From positions 1-49,489 of the forward strand of contig CACXCB010000062.1 in assembly GCA_902766005.1 (NCBI GenBank): a stretch of 49,489 nt of DNA, written 5' to 3'. Source of the DNA: an uncultured Erysipelotrichaceae bacterium. Lineage in GTDB: Bacteria; Bacillota_I; Bacilli_A; Erysipelotrichales; Erysipelotrichaceae. Below are positions 18,221-27,200 of the stretch, one piece after another; the first letter of the stretch is position 1; each line of letters starts with the position of its first letter. The translations under genes and the position numbers were made by a program. The notes under the pieces were generated by a model that saw only the letters and a program-made list of their open reading frames with translations, was not told the origin of the DNA and did no database searches.

Positions 18221-18439
18221 ATGAAAACATATTTCCGCAATCTGACAATCTTATCCGTGATCTGCATTATTTTTGCGTTTCTCTATTATGTAACACCGCA
18301 TGTATTTTATCCGATGGTCATCAGTATCGTATTGTATGTTTCATACATGGTCATTGGTTTTTTAACCCTCAAAGCACAAGAGCGCAAGGAAGAACAAAGC
18401 CGCAGGGAATCGATTGAAAAAGAAAGCGAACAATGGTAA
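18221..18439 (+). CDS. Small membrane protein (72 aa)
   Basis: Two hydrophobic segments (about residues 8-26 and 30-50) are followed by a charged cytoplasmic tail (KAQERKEEQSRRESIEKESE), so it is probably a two-helix inner-membrane protein. The function is unknown. It is followed by a clear terminator, which supports a transcribed gene. A longer overlapping frame at 18190 lacks membrane character and is disregarded. Confidence 0.6.
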   Translation: MKTYFRNLTILSVICIIFAFLYYVTPHVFYPMVISIVLYVSYMVIGFLTLKAQERKEEQSRRESIEKESEQW

Positions 18440-18465
18440 AGCAAGCCATTTCCGGTAATAAGACG

Positions 18466-18498
18466 AACCTGTTTCTATTTTTGAGAAACAGGTTTTTA
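18466..18498 (+). terminator. Intrinsic terminator
   Basis: AACCTGTTTCT (18466-18476) pairs perfectly with AGAAACAGGTT (18484-18494), followed by T-rich sequence. It separates the small membrane protein gene from the secretion locus. Confidence 0.85.
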
Positions 18499-18561
18499 TT
18501 CACCTATTCCATAACAGAATATAAAATGTAAATGTTTATTTTTGTACATATTTTTCAGACA

Positions 18562-18590
18562 TGGGATTGCCCTGCATCATACGTTATAAT
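18562..18590 (+). promoter_or_regulatory. Putative promoter of the secretion-locus lipoprotein
   Basis: A consensus -10 TATAAT is at 18585-18590. The -35 region at the right distance (around GGGATT, 18564-18569) is poor, so activator help or an alternative -35 is possible. The gene begins 38 bases downstream. Confidence 0.45.
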
Positions 18591-18627
18591 TTGTAAAAGA
18601 TTTTTATAGACGATGGAGGATGTAATC

Positions 18628-20424
18628 ATGCAACACTTCAAATTTTTACTCATTTCTTTTCTTCTATGCATGTCCCTGACATCCTGCACAAAAAACGATC
18701 CGGAAGATAGTTCTGCAGATGCTCCGGAAAGTGCTGAACCCGAAGCACAGGACACCGGAGAGATTGCAGAAACTGCAATGAATAACTTTCTGAAAAAGGT
18801 TGAGGAAGGCAATTACACCATCAACGCAGAAGGTTTTCTGAAGACTTCCGTATACTCCAATGACCTTGTATGGTTTGACTATACGGAAGACTTGTATGAT
18901 GACTTTGCGGTCATGCGAGTAAATGATGAAGTATTCCGCGGACTTCTCAATGAAGGCACAGTAACTGATATCAGTTTCCTTGGTGAAGGTCTTGCGACTG
19001 ATGCAGTCAAATCCAGGTTGTTAAATTACTGGCTGGATGAAGATGTTTCTCAAGGTAACATTTATAACCTCTTCTACAACCGGCAGGATGCACCGTTAAC
19101 CTTTGTCTCCTATGAAGAGATTGTCAAACAGACTTTAATCTCCTTTGCAGGTTATGGTGACTCTGCTCTGAGGCTCATGGAAGAAGTGTATCTGGAAATG
19201 GATGATGTGGATCCGTCTGAAGTTCATCTGAAAGCTGTTGTCAACGATGATGTCGTTGCCCGTATATTCTACGATGATATCGATATTACTGTTACCTTCG
19301 GCAATGCGGAAGATAATGCTGTTGCAGAAGCATGGATGAGCAATCCTGTATATCCGGAGGCTAAAGAAAACTGGGATGATGCGGATGTCTTCATCCTCAA
19401 TTCTGTATTCTTACCGGGATATGGAGAAGAAGCAGTGCCTTTTCCTGCATTTGCAAGTTATGCGTTGACAATTGACGATGAAAATTTTGTCGCCAATGAT
19501 ACCGTATATGTTCGTGATTCTAAAGCAAGTGAAAGTGACATGGAAGAGTATATTAATCTGCTGGTAAAGGAAGGATTTACAAAAGCGGAAGATCATGTAT
19601 ACCGCCGTATGCTGCGTGAGGATTATCAATGTTATTCATCGATTGCGGTTGAATACGATAACGGTGTAAATCTGACCGCCAATAAGTACTATGACTTCCC
19701 GGTTTACGATGATTTGGATGCTGCAAACACAGTGATTGAAAATCTCGGTTATCCGGCTTTGCCTTCTTCCGACAACTTTGAAAGCATTAAAGCGACAGAC
19801 ACGGCAAATGAACTGACTGAATCCTGGCTTTACTTCTTTACCTATGATTCCGTTTTATATGTGGATATGGATTATAAGGATTATGATGCAGCAGTTGCTT
19901 ACATTGAAGAGTATGAAAAAACTTTAGCGGATGCAGGCTTCTCTCCGAAATATATTGATGACACGGATGAAGTAGAACGTTATGTTTCTGAAAATGAATT
20001 CTGCAGTTTCCAGTATCATTTCGGTGATGACAACAATGTCAGCTTCTTATTCAAGGCAGAAAAGTATATTCAGCCGGATGAAGCAGAAAAGCTGATTCAG
20101 GAAGCAGGTTTCCCGCCGATTGAACTGCAGGAACCGATTACCTGTCGTGATCTGACGAAATTTGAAAAAGTACAGTATGGGTTTAATTATATACTTTTCC
20201 TTGCTCTAAGCCAGACATACAAAAATGCCCGGGAAGCGGAAGAATTTCTAAACAGTTATGAAGCCATACTAACCGATCAGGGCTATGGCAGGATCAATCC
20301 CGATGAAGCCGGTTCTCTGAAACAGATTGCCATCTGCAATGAAGAAGAAGGCATGATGGTAGCGATTGATTTCTTTGAACAGGAAGAAAATACACTTGTC
20401 AACTTTGACTTCGGAGCGGAATAA
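18628..20424 (+). CDS. Large lipoprotein with internal repeats, type VII locus
   Basis: 598 residues with a lipoprotein signal ending LTSC, then an acidic linker (EDSSADAPESAEPEAQD). The family is not recognised. The C-terminal half contains three diverged copies of a roughly 60-residue alpha-beta unit with an x-Y(I/L)xxYxxxLxxxGF-type helix followed by beta strands. They begin near SDMEEYINLLVKEGF, AVAYIEEYEKTLADAGF and AEEFLNSYEAILTDQGY. GGAGG at 18615-18619 fixes ATG 18628 rather than the in-frame ATG at 18613. It is a surface protein encoded immediately upstream of the kinase and EssC genes. A role in sensing or as an outer component is inference only. Confidence 0.8.
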   Translation: MQHFKFLLISFLLCMSLTSCTKNDPEDSSADAPESAEPEAQDTGEIAETAMNNFLKKVEEGNYTINAEGFLKTSVYSNDLVWFDYTEDLYDDFAVMRVNDEVFRGLLNEGTVTDISFLGEGLATDAVKSRLLNYWLDEDVSQGNIYNLFYNRQDAPLTFVSYEEIVKQTLISFAGYGDSALRLMEEVYLEMDDVDPSEVHLKAVVNDDVVARIFYDDIDITVTFGNAEDNAVAEAWMSNPVYPEAKENWDDADVFILNSVFLPGYGEEAVPFPAFASYALTIDDENFVANDTVYVRDSKASESDMEEYINLLVKEGFTKAEDHVYRRMLREDYQCYSSIAVEYDNGVNLTANKYYDFPVYDDLDAANTVIENLGYPALPSSDNFESIKATDTANELTESWLYFFTYDSVLYVDMDYKDYDAAVAYIEEYEKTLADAGFSPKYIDDTDEVERYVSENEFCSFQYHFGDDNNVSFLFKAEKYIQPDEAEKLIQEAGFPPIELQEPITCRDLTKFEKVQYGFNYILFLALSQTYKNAREAEEFLNSYEAILTDQGYGRINPDEAGSLKQIAICNEEEGMMVAIDFFEQEENTLVNFDFGAE

Positions 20425-20447
20425 ACAAAGTTCAAAATAGAAATACA

Positions 20448-20477
20448 ATATCTCCTGTCAGGAACAGGAGATATTTT
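20448..20477 (+). terminator. Intrinsic terminator after the lipoprotein gene
   Basis: ATATCTCCTGT (20448-20458) pairs with ACAGGAGATAT (20464-20474), followed by TTTTGT. The following kinase gene has its own TATAAT at 20504-20509 with a weak -35, so the lipoprotein and the kinase-essC transcripts may be separate. Confidence 0.8.
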
Positions 20478-20535
20478 GTATTCCATCCTCATTCATAAAA
20501 CTTTATAATGAAAGAAGAAATTCCGGGAGGAGTAT

Positions 20536-23160
20536 ATGGCATTAAAAGAAGTATGGCCGGGTTATGAGACAATTGAAAGAATCGGCAAAGGAAGCTATGG
20601 AGCCGTTTATAAAGTCATGAAAAAAGACGCCAGCGGTGAATATTTTTCTGCAGTCAAAAAGATATCCATTCCCTCCTCTGAAGAAGAAGTCGATGTCTTA
20701 CAGGATGACGGATATGATCATGAGAGTATCACCGCCCTGTTTGCGGAAAGAATGAGCAGGATTGTTGAAGAATTCAAACTGATGGAAAAATTCAAAGGCA
20801 ATTCTCATATCGTTTCCTATGAAGACCATATGATTGTCCAGCATGAAAATGATCCGGGATGGGATATATTAATCCGCATGGAACTTTTGACAAGTCTCCC
20901 TAAATATTACAGCCTTCTCAACGAAGAAGAAGTCATGAAACTCGGCATCGATATCTGCGATGCTCTGGAACTCATCCAGAAGGAAAATATTGTTCACAGG
21001 GATATCAAGCCGCAGAATATCATGGTCAATTCCTTCGGTGCCTATAAATTAGGTGATTTCGGCATTGCAAAAACAATGGATCATGCAACCAAAGCCACCC
21101 GGATCGGCACGCCGGATTATATCGCTCCGGAAGTATTCCACAAGAAAGCTTATGGTTTTCAGGCTGATCAGTATTCTTTAGGGTTGGTTCTGTACTGGGC
21201 TTTAAATGAGAGAAAAATGCCGTTTGTGCCAACCGGCAAAAAAGCTCCTACCTATGAAGAAATCGAAACAGCCAAACAAAGGCGCATGAACGGAGAACCA
21301 ATCCCTGAACCTTTAAAAGGCAATGAAGCATTAAAGAAAGCTGTTCTAAAAGCGTGTTCTTATGATCCGGAAGATCGTTTCACTACAATCACCGACTTTA
21401 AAAATGCTTTAAAAAATGCATTGTACAGTGATGAACCGACAAAAGAAATCGCAGATGCAGAATATATTGAAGAAGATTTTGATGAAAATGAAGAGACTAT
21501 AGGCGCATGGGGAAGCCGGGATAAAACGTCTGTCGAACAGACCGGTTACAGGGAGACCTCATCTCTTCAATATACAGCAGGAAATACCGTACAAGCCATA
21601 TTGGCTTCCTATTTACCGGCAATCTCCCAATCCTCACAGGATCATTCTTTGAAGTATACCGTCGGACCGGACTTTGATGAAAAGATTGTAAAGGATGCCA
21701 AAAAGATTCTTAAATGGAATCCCAAATATCCGATTGCGGGATGTCTTGTTTATTATTCCGACAATGTTCCTGCTTATGCATTTATCTTTGGGGTAGGTTC
21801 CGTATCCACAAACATGATGAAAAGCGGAAAAGATGTGATGTATTATGAATGCGCACAGGTAATTGCCTATCCCAACCGCATTACTATCAAACGTGAACAT
21901 AACAACAAGGTCATTTACCTGACAAAACAGGATAAAACACCGATATGTTCCGGTGATCTTTTTAAAGATTTATTGGAAGCATTATACGAGCAGGACAAGT
22001 CACCGCTCAAAAGAAGAGTTGACAGTTCTCAAAAGAAACATACAGCACTCATTAACGAAGAAGATTTTGATGAAAATGAAGAAACAATGGGTGCATGGGG
22101 AGATTGGAATGCAACTTCTTCTGAACAAATAGAAAATGTTGAAGAGTCTTTCCCGGAGGAAATCCTTGAAACAGAACCCACCCCCATTGTCAACCAGCTA
22201 TCTGGAAATCCGATTCAAAATATACTGTCTGCACATTTTCCGCTGATCTGTCAATCCTCACCTGATCATTCCATGAAGTACACAATCGGACCGGATCTTG
22301 ATCCGCAAATCATAGATGATGCCAAAAAAGTTTTGCAATGGAAACTCAAATACAAAATTGAAGGATGTCTTGTTTACTACACAAACAATATTCCTTCTCA
22401 CGCGTTTTTCTTCACGAATACAAGCATCTACACAAATACGATGACATCCAGGAAAATGCTGTATTATCATGATGGTGAAAAGATTACTGCCTATAAAAAC
22501 CCTAACCGTGTCACTTTGAAACAGAGCAATAAAAACAAGGTCATTTATCTGACAACACCGGATAAAACGATCATGTGTTCCAGTGAGCTTTTTAAAAACA
22601 TGTTACAGGAGCTTTATAAAGAAGATCGGAAAAAACTGGAAAAGGCCCTGGGATCTGCACATAAAACAAATCCTCTCGATATTGACAAGGAGGCTATTGT
22701 TAAGAACTATCTGATGAGACTCAGTTCTGCAGCTCCTCTTGGTTTAACCAGTTATACATGTCAAAAGCCTGTCATCAACCAGACACAGACAAGACTGGCA
22801 ATCAGTCTTCTGCGCATCACTTCCACTCATTCAGGAATCATAGGCTGCATTTTATCAACCCATAAATCTCTTACTCCCTGGAAACATACGCTTTTATTCA
22901 CCCGAAACGAATTCTATTCCAACATGTTTGTCTCTTACAGCACCAAATACATTGAGTATGAAAGGATCGTTAAAGTTGAAATTGTCCGCAAAGACAATAA
23001 ATCAGAATTGTGGATCACAACTGTCAACAAGTCCAGCAGCAGAAAGACAGTCTCTGTATTGAATCTGGTAGAAAATGTCAGCTTTTTCGGCAAAACCACT
23101 GTTATTTATTCACCGGAAATTCTCAAGGAAATGTTGGAGAAACTATCCGGCATTGCATAA
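20536..23160 (+). CDS. Soluble Ser/Thr protein kinase with repeated TxG motifs and novel C-terminal domains
   Basis: Hanks-type kinase in residues 1-300: glycine loop GKGSYGAV, lysine in AVKKI, HRDIKPQN, DFG, APE. All catalytic residues are present, so it should be active. There is no transmembrane segment and no PASTA domain. After the kinase come two tandem units. Each opens with EEDFDENEET(I/M)GAWG (threonines 322 and 518) and continues into a roughly 130-residue domain with (I/E)GCLVYY and a DLFK/ELFK tail. A third, diverged copy fills residues about 720-870. I do not recognise this domain. The (D/E)xTxG motifs are candidate autophosphorylation sites for the FHA domain of EssC encoded two genes downstream. 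GGGAGG precedes the start. Confidence 0.88.
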   Translation: MALKEVWPGYETIERIGKGSYGAVYKVMKKDASGEYFSAVKKISIPSSEEEVDVLQDDGYDHESITALFAERMSRIVEEFKLMEKFKGNSHIVSYEDHMIVQHENDPGWDILIRMELLTSLPKYYSLLNEEEVMKLGIDICDALELIQKENIVHRDIKPQNIMVNSFGAYKLGDFGIAKTMDHATKATRIGTPDYIAPEVFHKKAYGFQADQYSLGLVLYWALNERKMPFVPTGKKAPTYEEIETAKQRRMNGEPIPEPLKGNEALKKAVLKACSYDPEDRFTTITDFKNALKNALYSDEPTKEIADAEYIEEDFDENEETIGAWGSRDKTSVEQTGYRETSSLQYTAGNTVQAILASYLPAISQSSQDHSLKYTVGPDFDEKIVKDAKKILKWNPKYPIAGCLVYYSDNVPAYAFIFGVGSVSTNMMKSGKDVMYYECAQVIAYPNRITIKREHNNKVIYLTKQDKTPICSGDLFKDLLEALYEQDKSPLKRRVDSSQKKHTALINEEDFDENEETMGAWGDWNATSSEQIENVEESFPEEILETEPTPIVNQLSGNPIQNILSAHFPLICQSSPDHSMKYTIGPDLDPQIIDDAKKVLQWKLKYKIEGCLVYYTNNIPSHAFFFTNTSIYTNTMTSRKMLYYHDGEKITAYKNPNRVTLKQSNKNKVIYLTTPDKTIMCSSELFKNMLQELYKEDRKKLEKALGSAHKTNPLDIDKEAIVKNYLMRLSSAAPLGLTSYTCQKPVINQTQTRLAISLLRITSTHSGIIGCILSTHKSLTPWKHTLLFTRNEFYSNMFVSYSTKYIEYERIVKVEIVRKDNKSELWITTVNKSSSRKTVSVLNLVENVSFFGKTTVIYSPEILKEMLEKLSGIA

Positions 23161-23175
23161 AGAAAGAGTAATATT

Positions 23176-24222
23176 ATGAATATGAAAAATACAGGCGGAT
23201 GGTCTCTCGTCCTGAGAATGTCCATCCATGTGCTGATTGCGATTGCGGTAATCGTGTCAGCTTCAATCATGCATGGAAGATATGCAAGTGTAAAAACCAG
23301 TGATGTGGATCCCGTCATCACAGCCACACCATCCCCAACACCTGAAACAACACCAACATCCGAACCGGAAGAAACCGAACAGGCGGTTGTTGAAGACCGC
23401 CTGCAAAGAATACTGGACAGAGGGTGTATTAACGCAGTAGTCTGTACGGAATACCCGGGCTTCTTTATGAAAGATGTCATGGGAGACGGAAGACAAGGCA
23501 TTGACATGGCTGTATTTGAAGAATTCGCAAAAGAACTCGGCGTGGATTACCGCATTGTCAATTATTATGACACCCACCAGGAAACTTTACATGCATTGCT
23601 TGAAAATGATGATGTTGATATTGCCTTTGGCGGATTAAAAGGTGATCCGGATTACATGGATCTGACGTTACAGACAGACCACAGCTTATATCTTTCCGAC
23701 CCCATGGTTATGATTACACGCAAAGAGGATAATGTAAAATCCATAGATGAAATCATCCAAAGGAAAAAAGATATCATGCTGAAAGTGCCTGAAACCGAAA
23801 TAAATAATTTTGATACTTTATTTAACAATATCGGTGTAGAAGGATATCTGGAAACCACCGATTATGACGAAGTCTTTACCTATCCACGGGATAAAGCGTT
23901 CACAAACCTAATGCTTTATGTGACATTACATGAATCATGGCCTTATGCCTTAATCGACCGTTTATCTGCAGTTATTAATTATGATACGGAAATGTGGTCA
24001 TGGGATGATGTTGATATTCAAATGCTTGGATGCAATTATGCTACTTATTTTTATGCAAAGAAGGATTCACGCAGCCTGATCCAGGCAATGAATGAATATC
24101 TTACTGAATTTACTGCCGATACTTTTGCCGAATTCAATCAAAACTACGGGAATACGAAAGTGTTTTTTTCGAATAATATAATGTATTCCTATGAATTGGG
24201 AGATAAAATTATTTTTAATTGA
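23176..24222 (+). CDS. Membrane-anchored solute-binding-protein-like sensor, type VII locus
   Basis: 348 residues: one transmembrane helix (about 13-32), a Thr/Pro-rich linker (about 45-68), then a bacterial periplasmic-binding-protein family 3-type domain (LQRILDRGCINAVVCTEYPG, GIDMAVFEEFAKELGVDYRI, DDVDIAFGGLKG). It is not a lipoprotein and has no permease or ATPase beside it. It sits 15 bases after the kinase and 21 bases before essC. The placement suggests a ligand-binding extracellular sensor or a structural partner of the secretion complex rather than a transport component. That role is inference. Confidence 0.78.
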   Translation: MNMKNTGGWSLVLRMSIHVLIAIAVIVSASIMHGRYASVKTSDVDPVITATPSPTPETTPTSEPEETEQAVVEDRLQRILDRGCINAVVCTEYPGFFMKDVMGDGRQGIDMAVFEEFAKELGVDYRIVNYYDTHQETLHALLENDDVDIAFGGLKGDPDYMDLTLQTDHSLYLSDPMVMITRKEDNVKSIDEIIQRKKDIMLKVPETEINNFDTLFNNIGVEGYLETTDYDEVFTYPRDKAFTNLMLYVTLHESWPYALIDRLSAVINYDTEMWSWDDVDIQMLGCNYATYFYAKKDSRSLIQAMNEYLTEFTADTFAEFNQNYGNTKVFFSNNIMYSYELGDKIIFN

Positions 24223-24243
24223 CACTGACGGAGGTACTGTTTT

Positions 24244-27200
24244 ATGGAAGCAATATTACGAGTAGCGGATAAAAACGGAATCCGTGATTATGACTTAAGA
24301 AAAGAGACTATGCCCGTTTCTGCTTTTCAGTTTACCGCAATGAAATCAGAGCATGATCAATGGATGTACTATTGTACATCTCCCGTTAAAGTCAATGGAA
24401 AAGATTCCGTTACCGGCACACTCAGAACAGGAGATATTTTCGCTATTGATTATGAGACCAGAACAACTGTTTTTATTCTTTCTGTCAGAAAGACAGATAA
24501 AACAATTCTGGATATTCATTACGGCATAACCATAGGCAGAAAGGAAGAAAATGTCTTACAGCTGAAAGATAGTTTTGTTTCCGGCCGGCATTGCATCATC
24601 CATCAGACTGATACTGCTTCCTATATCATGGATCTCAAAAGCACAAACGGCACCTTCGTCAACAATAAGAGAATTACTCCGATGAAATCGGCAGTACTTC
24701 ACGATCATGATGTCATCAAGATCGGCAGCTATACTTTTACGATCGAAGATAATCATATAGTCTCTTTGAATGAAGTCGTTTATCATGAAGAAAATCTGTC
24801 AGATGCCTCCATAAAAGCAGAACCTCTGTTTCCTTTAAAAGATACAAAAACCGGGAAAAAGATTTCTTATGCAAAACCAAACGGTTCTCCATATCCATGG
24901 TTCTCGATTGCCCCGAGATTTGTTAATGCAAAACCGGAACTTGTCTTAAATATTGAAAGTGCACCGAACCTATCTCAAAAACCGGGCATGGGCATGATGG
25001 GCATCGGTTTCAGCATCCCTGCCATGGCTTTCGGTATAGGAATGTCTGCTTTAAACTATGCTTTAAAGAAGAAGAAATATACAAAACAGGAAAAAGAAAG
25101 AGCCGAATTATATGCGAGATATATTTCCGGCATTGAATCTCAGTTATCTGAATTCCAGAAAAAAGAAAGAGCATATGCTTCTTCTCTTTATCCGGATCTG
25201 AAAAACTGTTTTTCAAGATTGCAGGGACCTGCAAAAAACCTCTGGGAAAGGCATATTGAAGATGATGATTTCCTGAGTGTACGGTTTGGTCTTGGAACAC
25301 TGCCTTCTTCCGCTGTCATCAATATTCCCCAATCCCATCTTTCTCTGACAACCGATGAGTTTGAACATGTTCCCGGTGAGATCAAAGAAAAATATTCTCA
25401 TACTGAACATATGCCTGTAACTGCCAGCTTAAAAAAAGACGGTGTTATCGGCCTTATGGGCAGCAAGAAAGAAACCTTTACCCTTTTAAGAAGCATGGTG
25501 ATGCAGGTTGCCGCATTGCAAAGCTATGAAGAAGTCAAAATGGTTTTATTCTGTAAAAAAGAAGATCTGAAAGAATGGGACTGGATGCGCTGGCTTCCGC
25601 ATTGTTTTAACCGGGACAGGGATCTTCGCTATATCTTTACCGAAGAAGACAAACAGGAAGAAATATTGGTTTCTGAAATTAAAGCCATTCAGGAAAGAAT
25701 GAACCAGACTTCTTCCTGGGGATATGGCAATTCGGTAAGCCGTATGCCTTTTTATCTATTTATTGTCACTGATGCTTCCTTACTGGAAAATAATGCCATC
25801 GGCATGGCTTTAACACAAAACAACAGTGATTTGAATGTATCGGCAATTGTCACAGGAAAAAGCAGTTCTGATTTCCCGCACAGCGTCAGATGCCTGGTAA
25901 ACGTTTCCGGTAATGGATCTTATCAGAATATTTCCGTAAAGAAAGAATACAATGAAGTATCCATAAACAGTAATGAAGCTTATGTGGATTTCTCTTTATA
26001 TGAATCAGCCGCAAGAAAACTTGCGCCTGTCCGATTAATCGGTGCTGCATCCTCTTCTAAATTTGTCTTGCCAAACAATGTTTCTTTATTTGAAGGTTTA
26101 GGTATCACAAACAAATCTTCTATTAATCCATCGAAATATTGGGAAAATGCAAAACCGGAAGAGTCCATGGCCGTACCCATCGGTATCAATGATCATGGCG
26201 ATCCTGCAATCTTTGATATTCATGAAAGTAAACAGGGTGTCCATGGTCTTGTAGCAGGTGCATCCGGAAGCGGTAAATCCAAGATGGTACAAAGCTGGAT
26301 AGCATCCATGGCTTATCATTTTTCACCCGAAGATGTCAACTTCATCCTGGTAGATTTCAAGGGTGAATCTTTGGTCACGCCATTCAAGAAACTGCCGCAT
26401 CTTGCCTGTTATACAAGTAATCTGGATTCGGATGTGCGAAGAAAATTCTTATCCATTGAAAGTGAAATGGACAGGAGAATGGAATTGTTAAAGGAATATG
26501 AATGTGATGATATTATTGCCTATCGCAGAAAAAGAAGAAATCATCCATCTATGCCGAATCTTCCGTTTTTGATTCTTGTCGTAGACGAATTTGCCAACTT
26601 TAAAACCGAATTCCCGGAATTTACCGAACCGATCGACCATCTCTATCAGGCAGGACGAGCCCTTGGTTTCTTTGGTATTTTGATGACGCAGAAACCAGCC
26701 GGCAAAGTCACCGAACAAATGCGTGCCAACATGGGTTTCAGATGGTGTTTACGTGTTGATACGACAGCTGACAGTAAAGAAGTCATTGATACAGGTGACG
26801 CTGCGGAATTAAGAAATCCCGGAAGAGCGTATATGTCTGCTGCTGACGGAACGTATGTATTAATGCAGGCTTTCTATGGGGAAATGCCTTATGAAGAAGA
26901 AAGATTAAAGAATCACATAGACAGTGCAGTCTATGCCTTAAAACCAAACGGTATGCATGAAACATATCAAAAAGGCGAAGCAGATTCTGCATTATTACCG
27001 ACGGAATTATCTGTCTTCAGTGATGCGATAACTGAATACTGTACCTCCCATAGCATCCCTTCTGCCAAACCGATCTGGCAGAAAGAACTGCCACAGAAAC
27101 TGGAACTAACAGATATGCTGAATCAGTATTCTGCAAGAACACAGAGAATCAATCCTGTTTCCGTATTGGGTTTATATGATGATCCTTCTCATCAAAAGCA

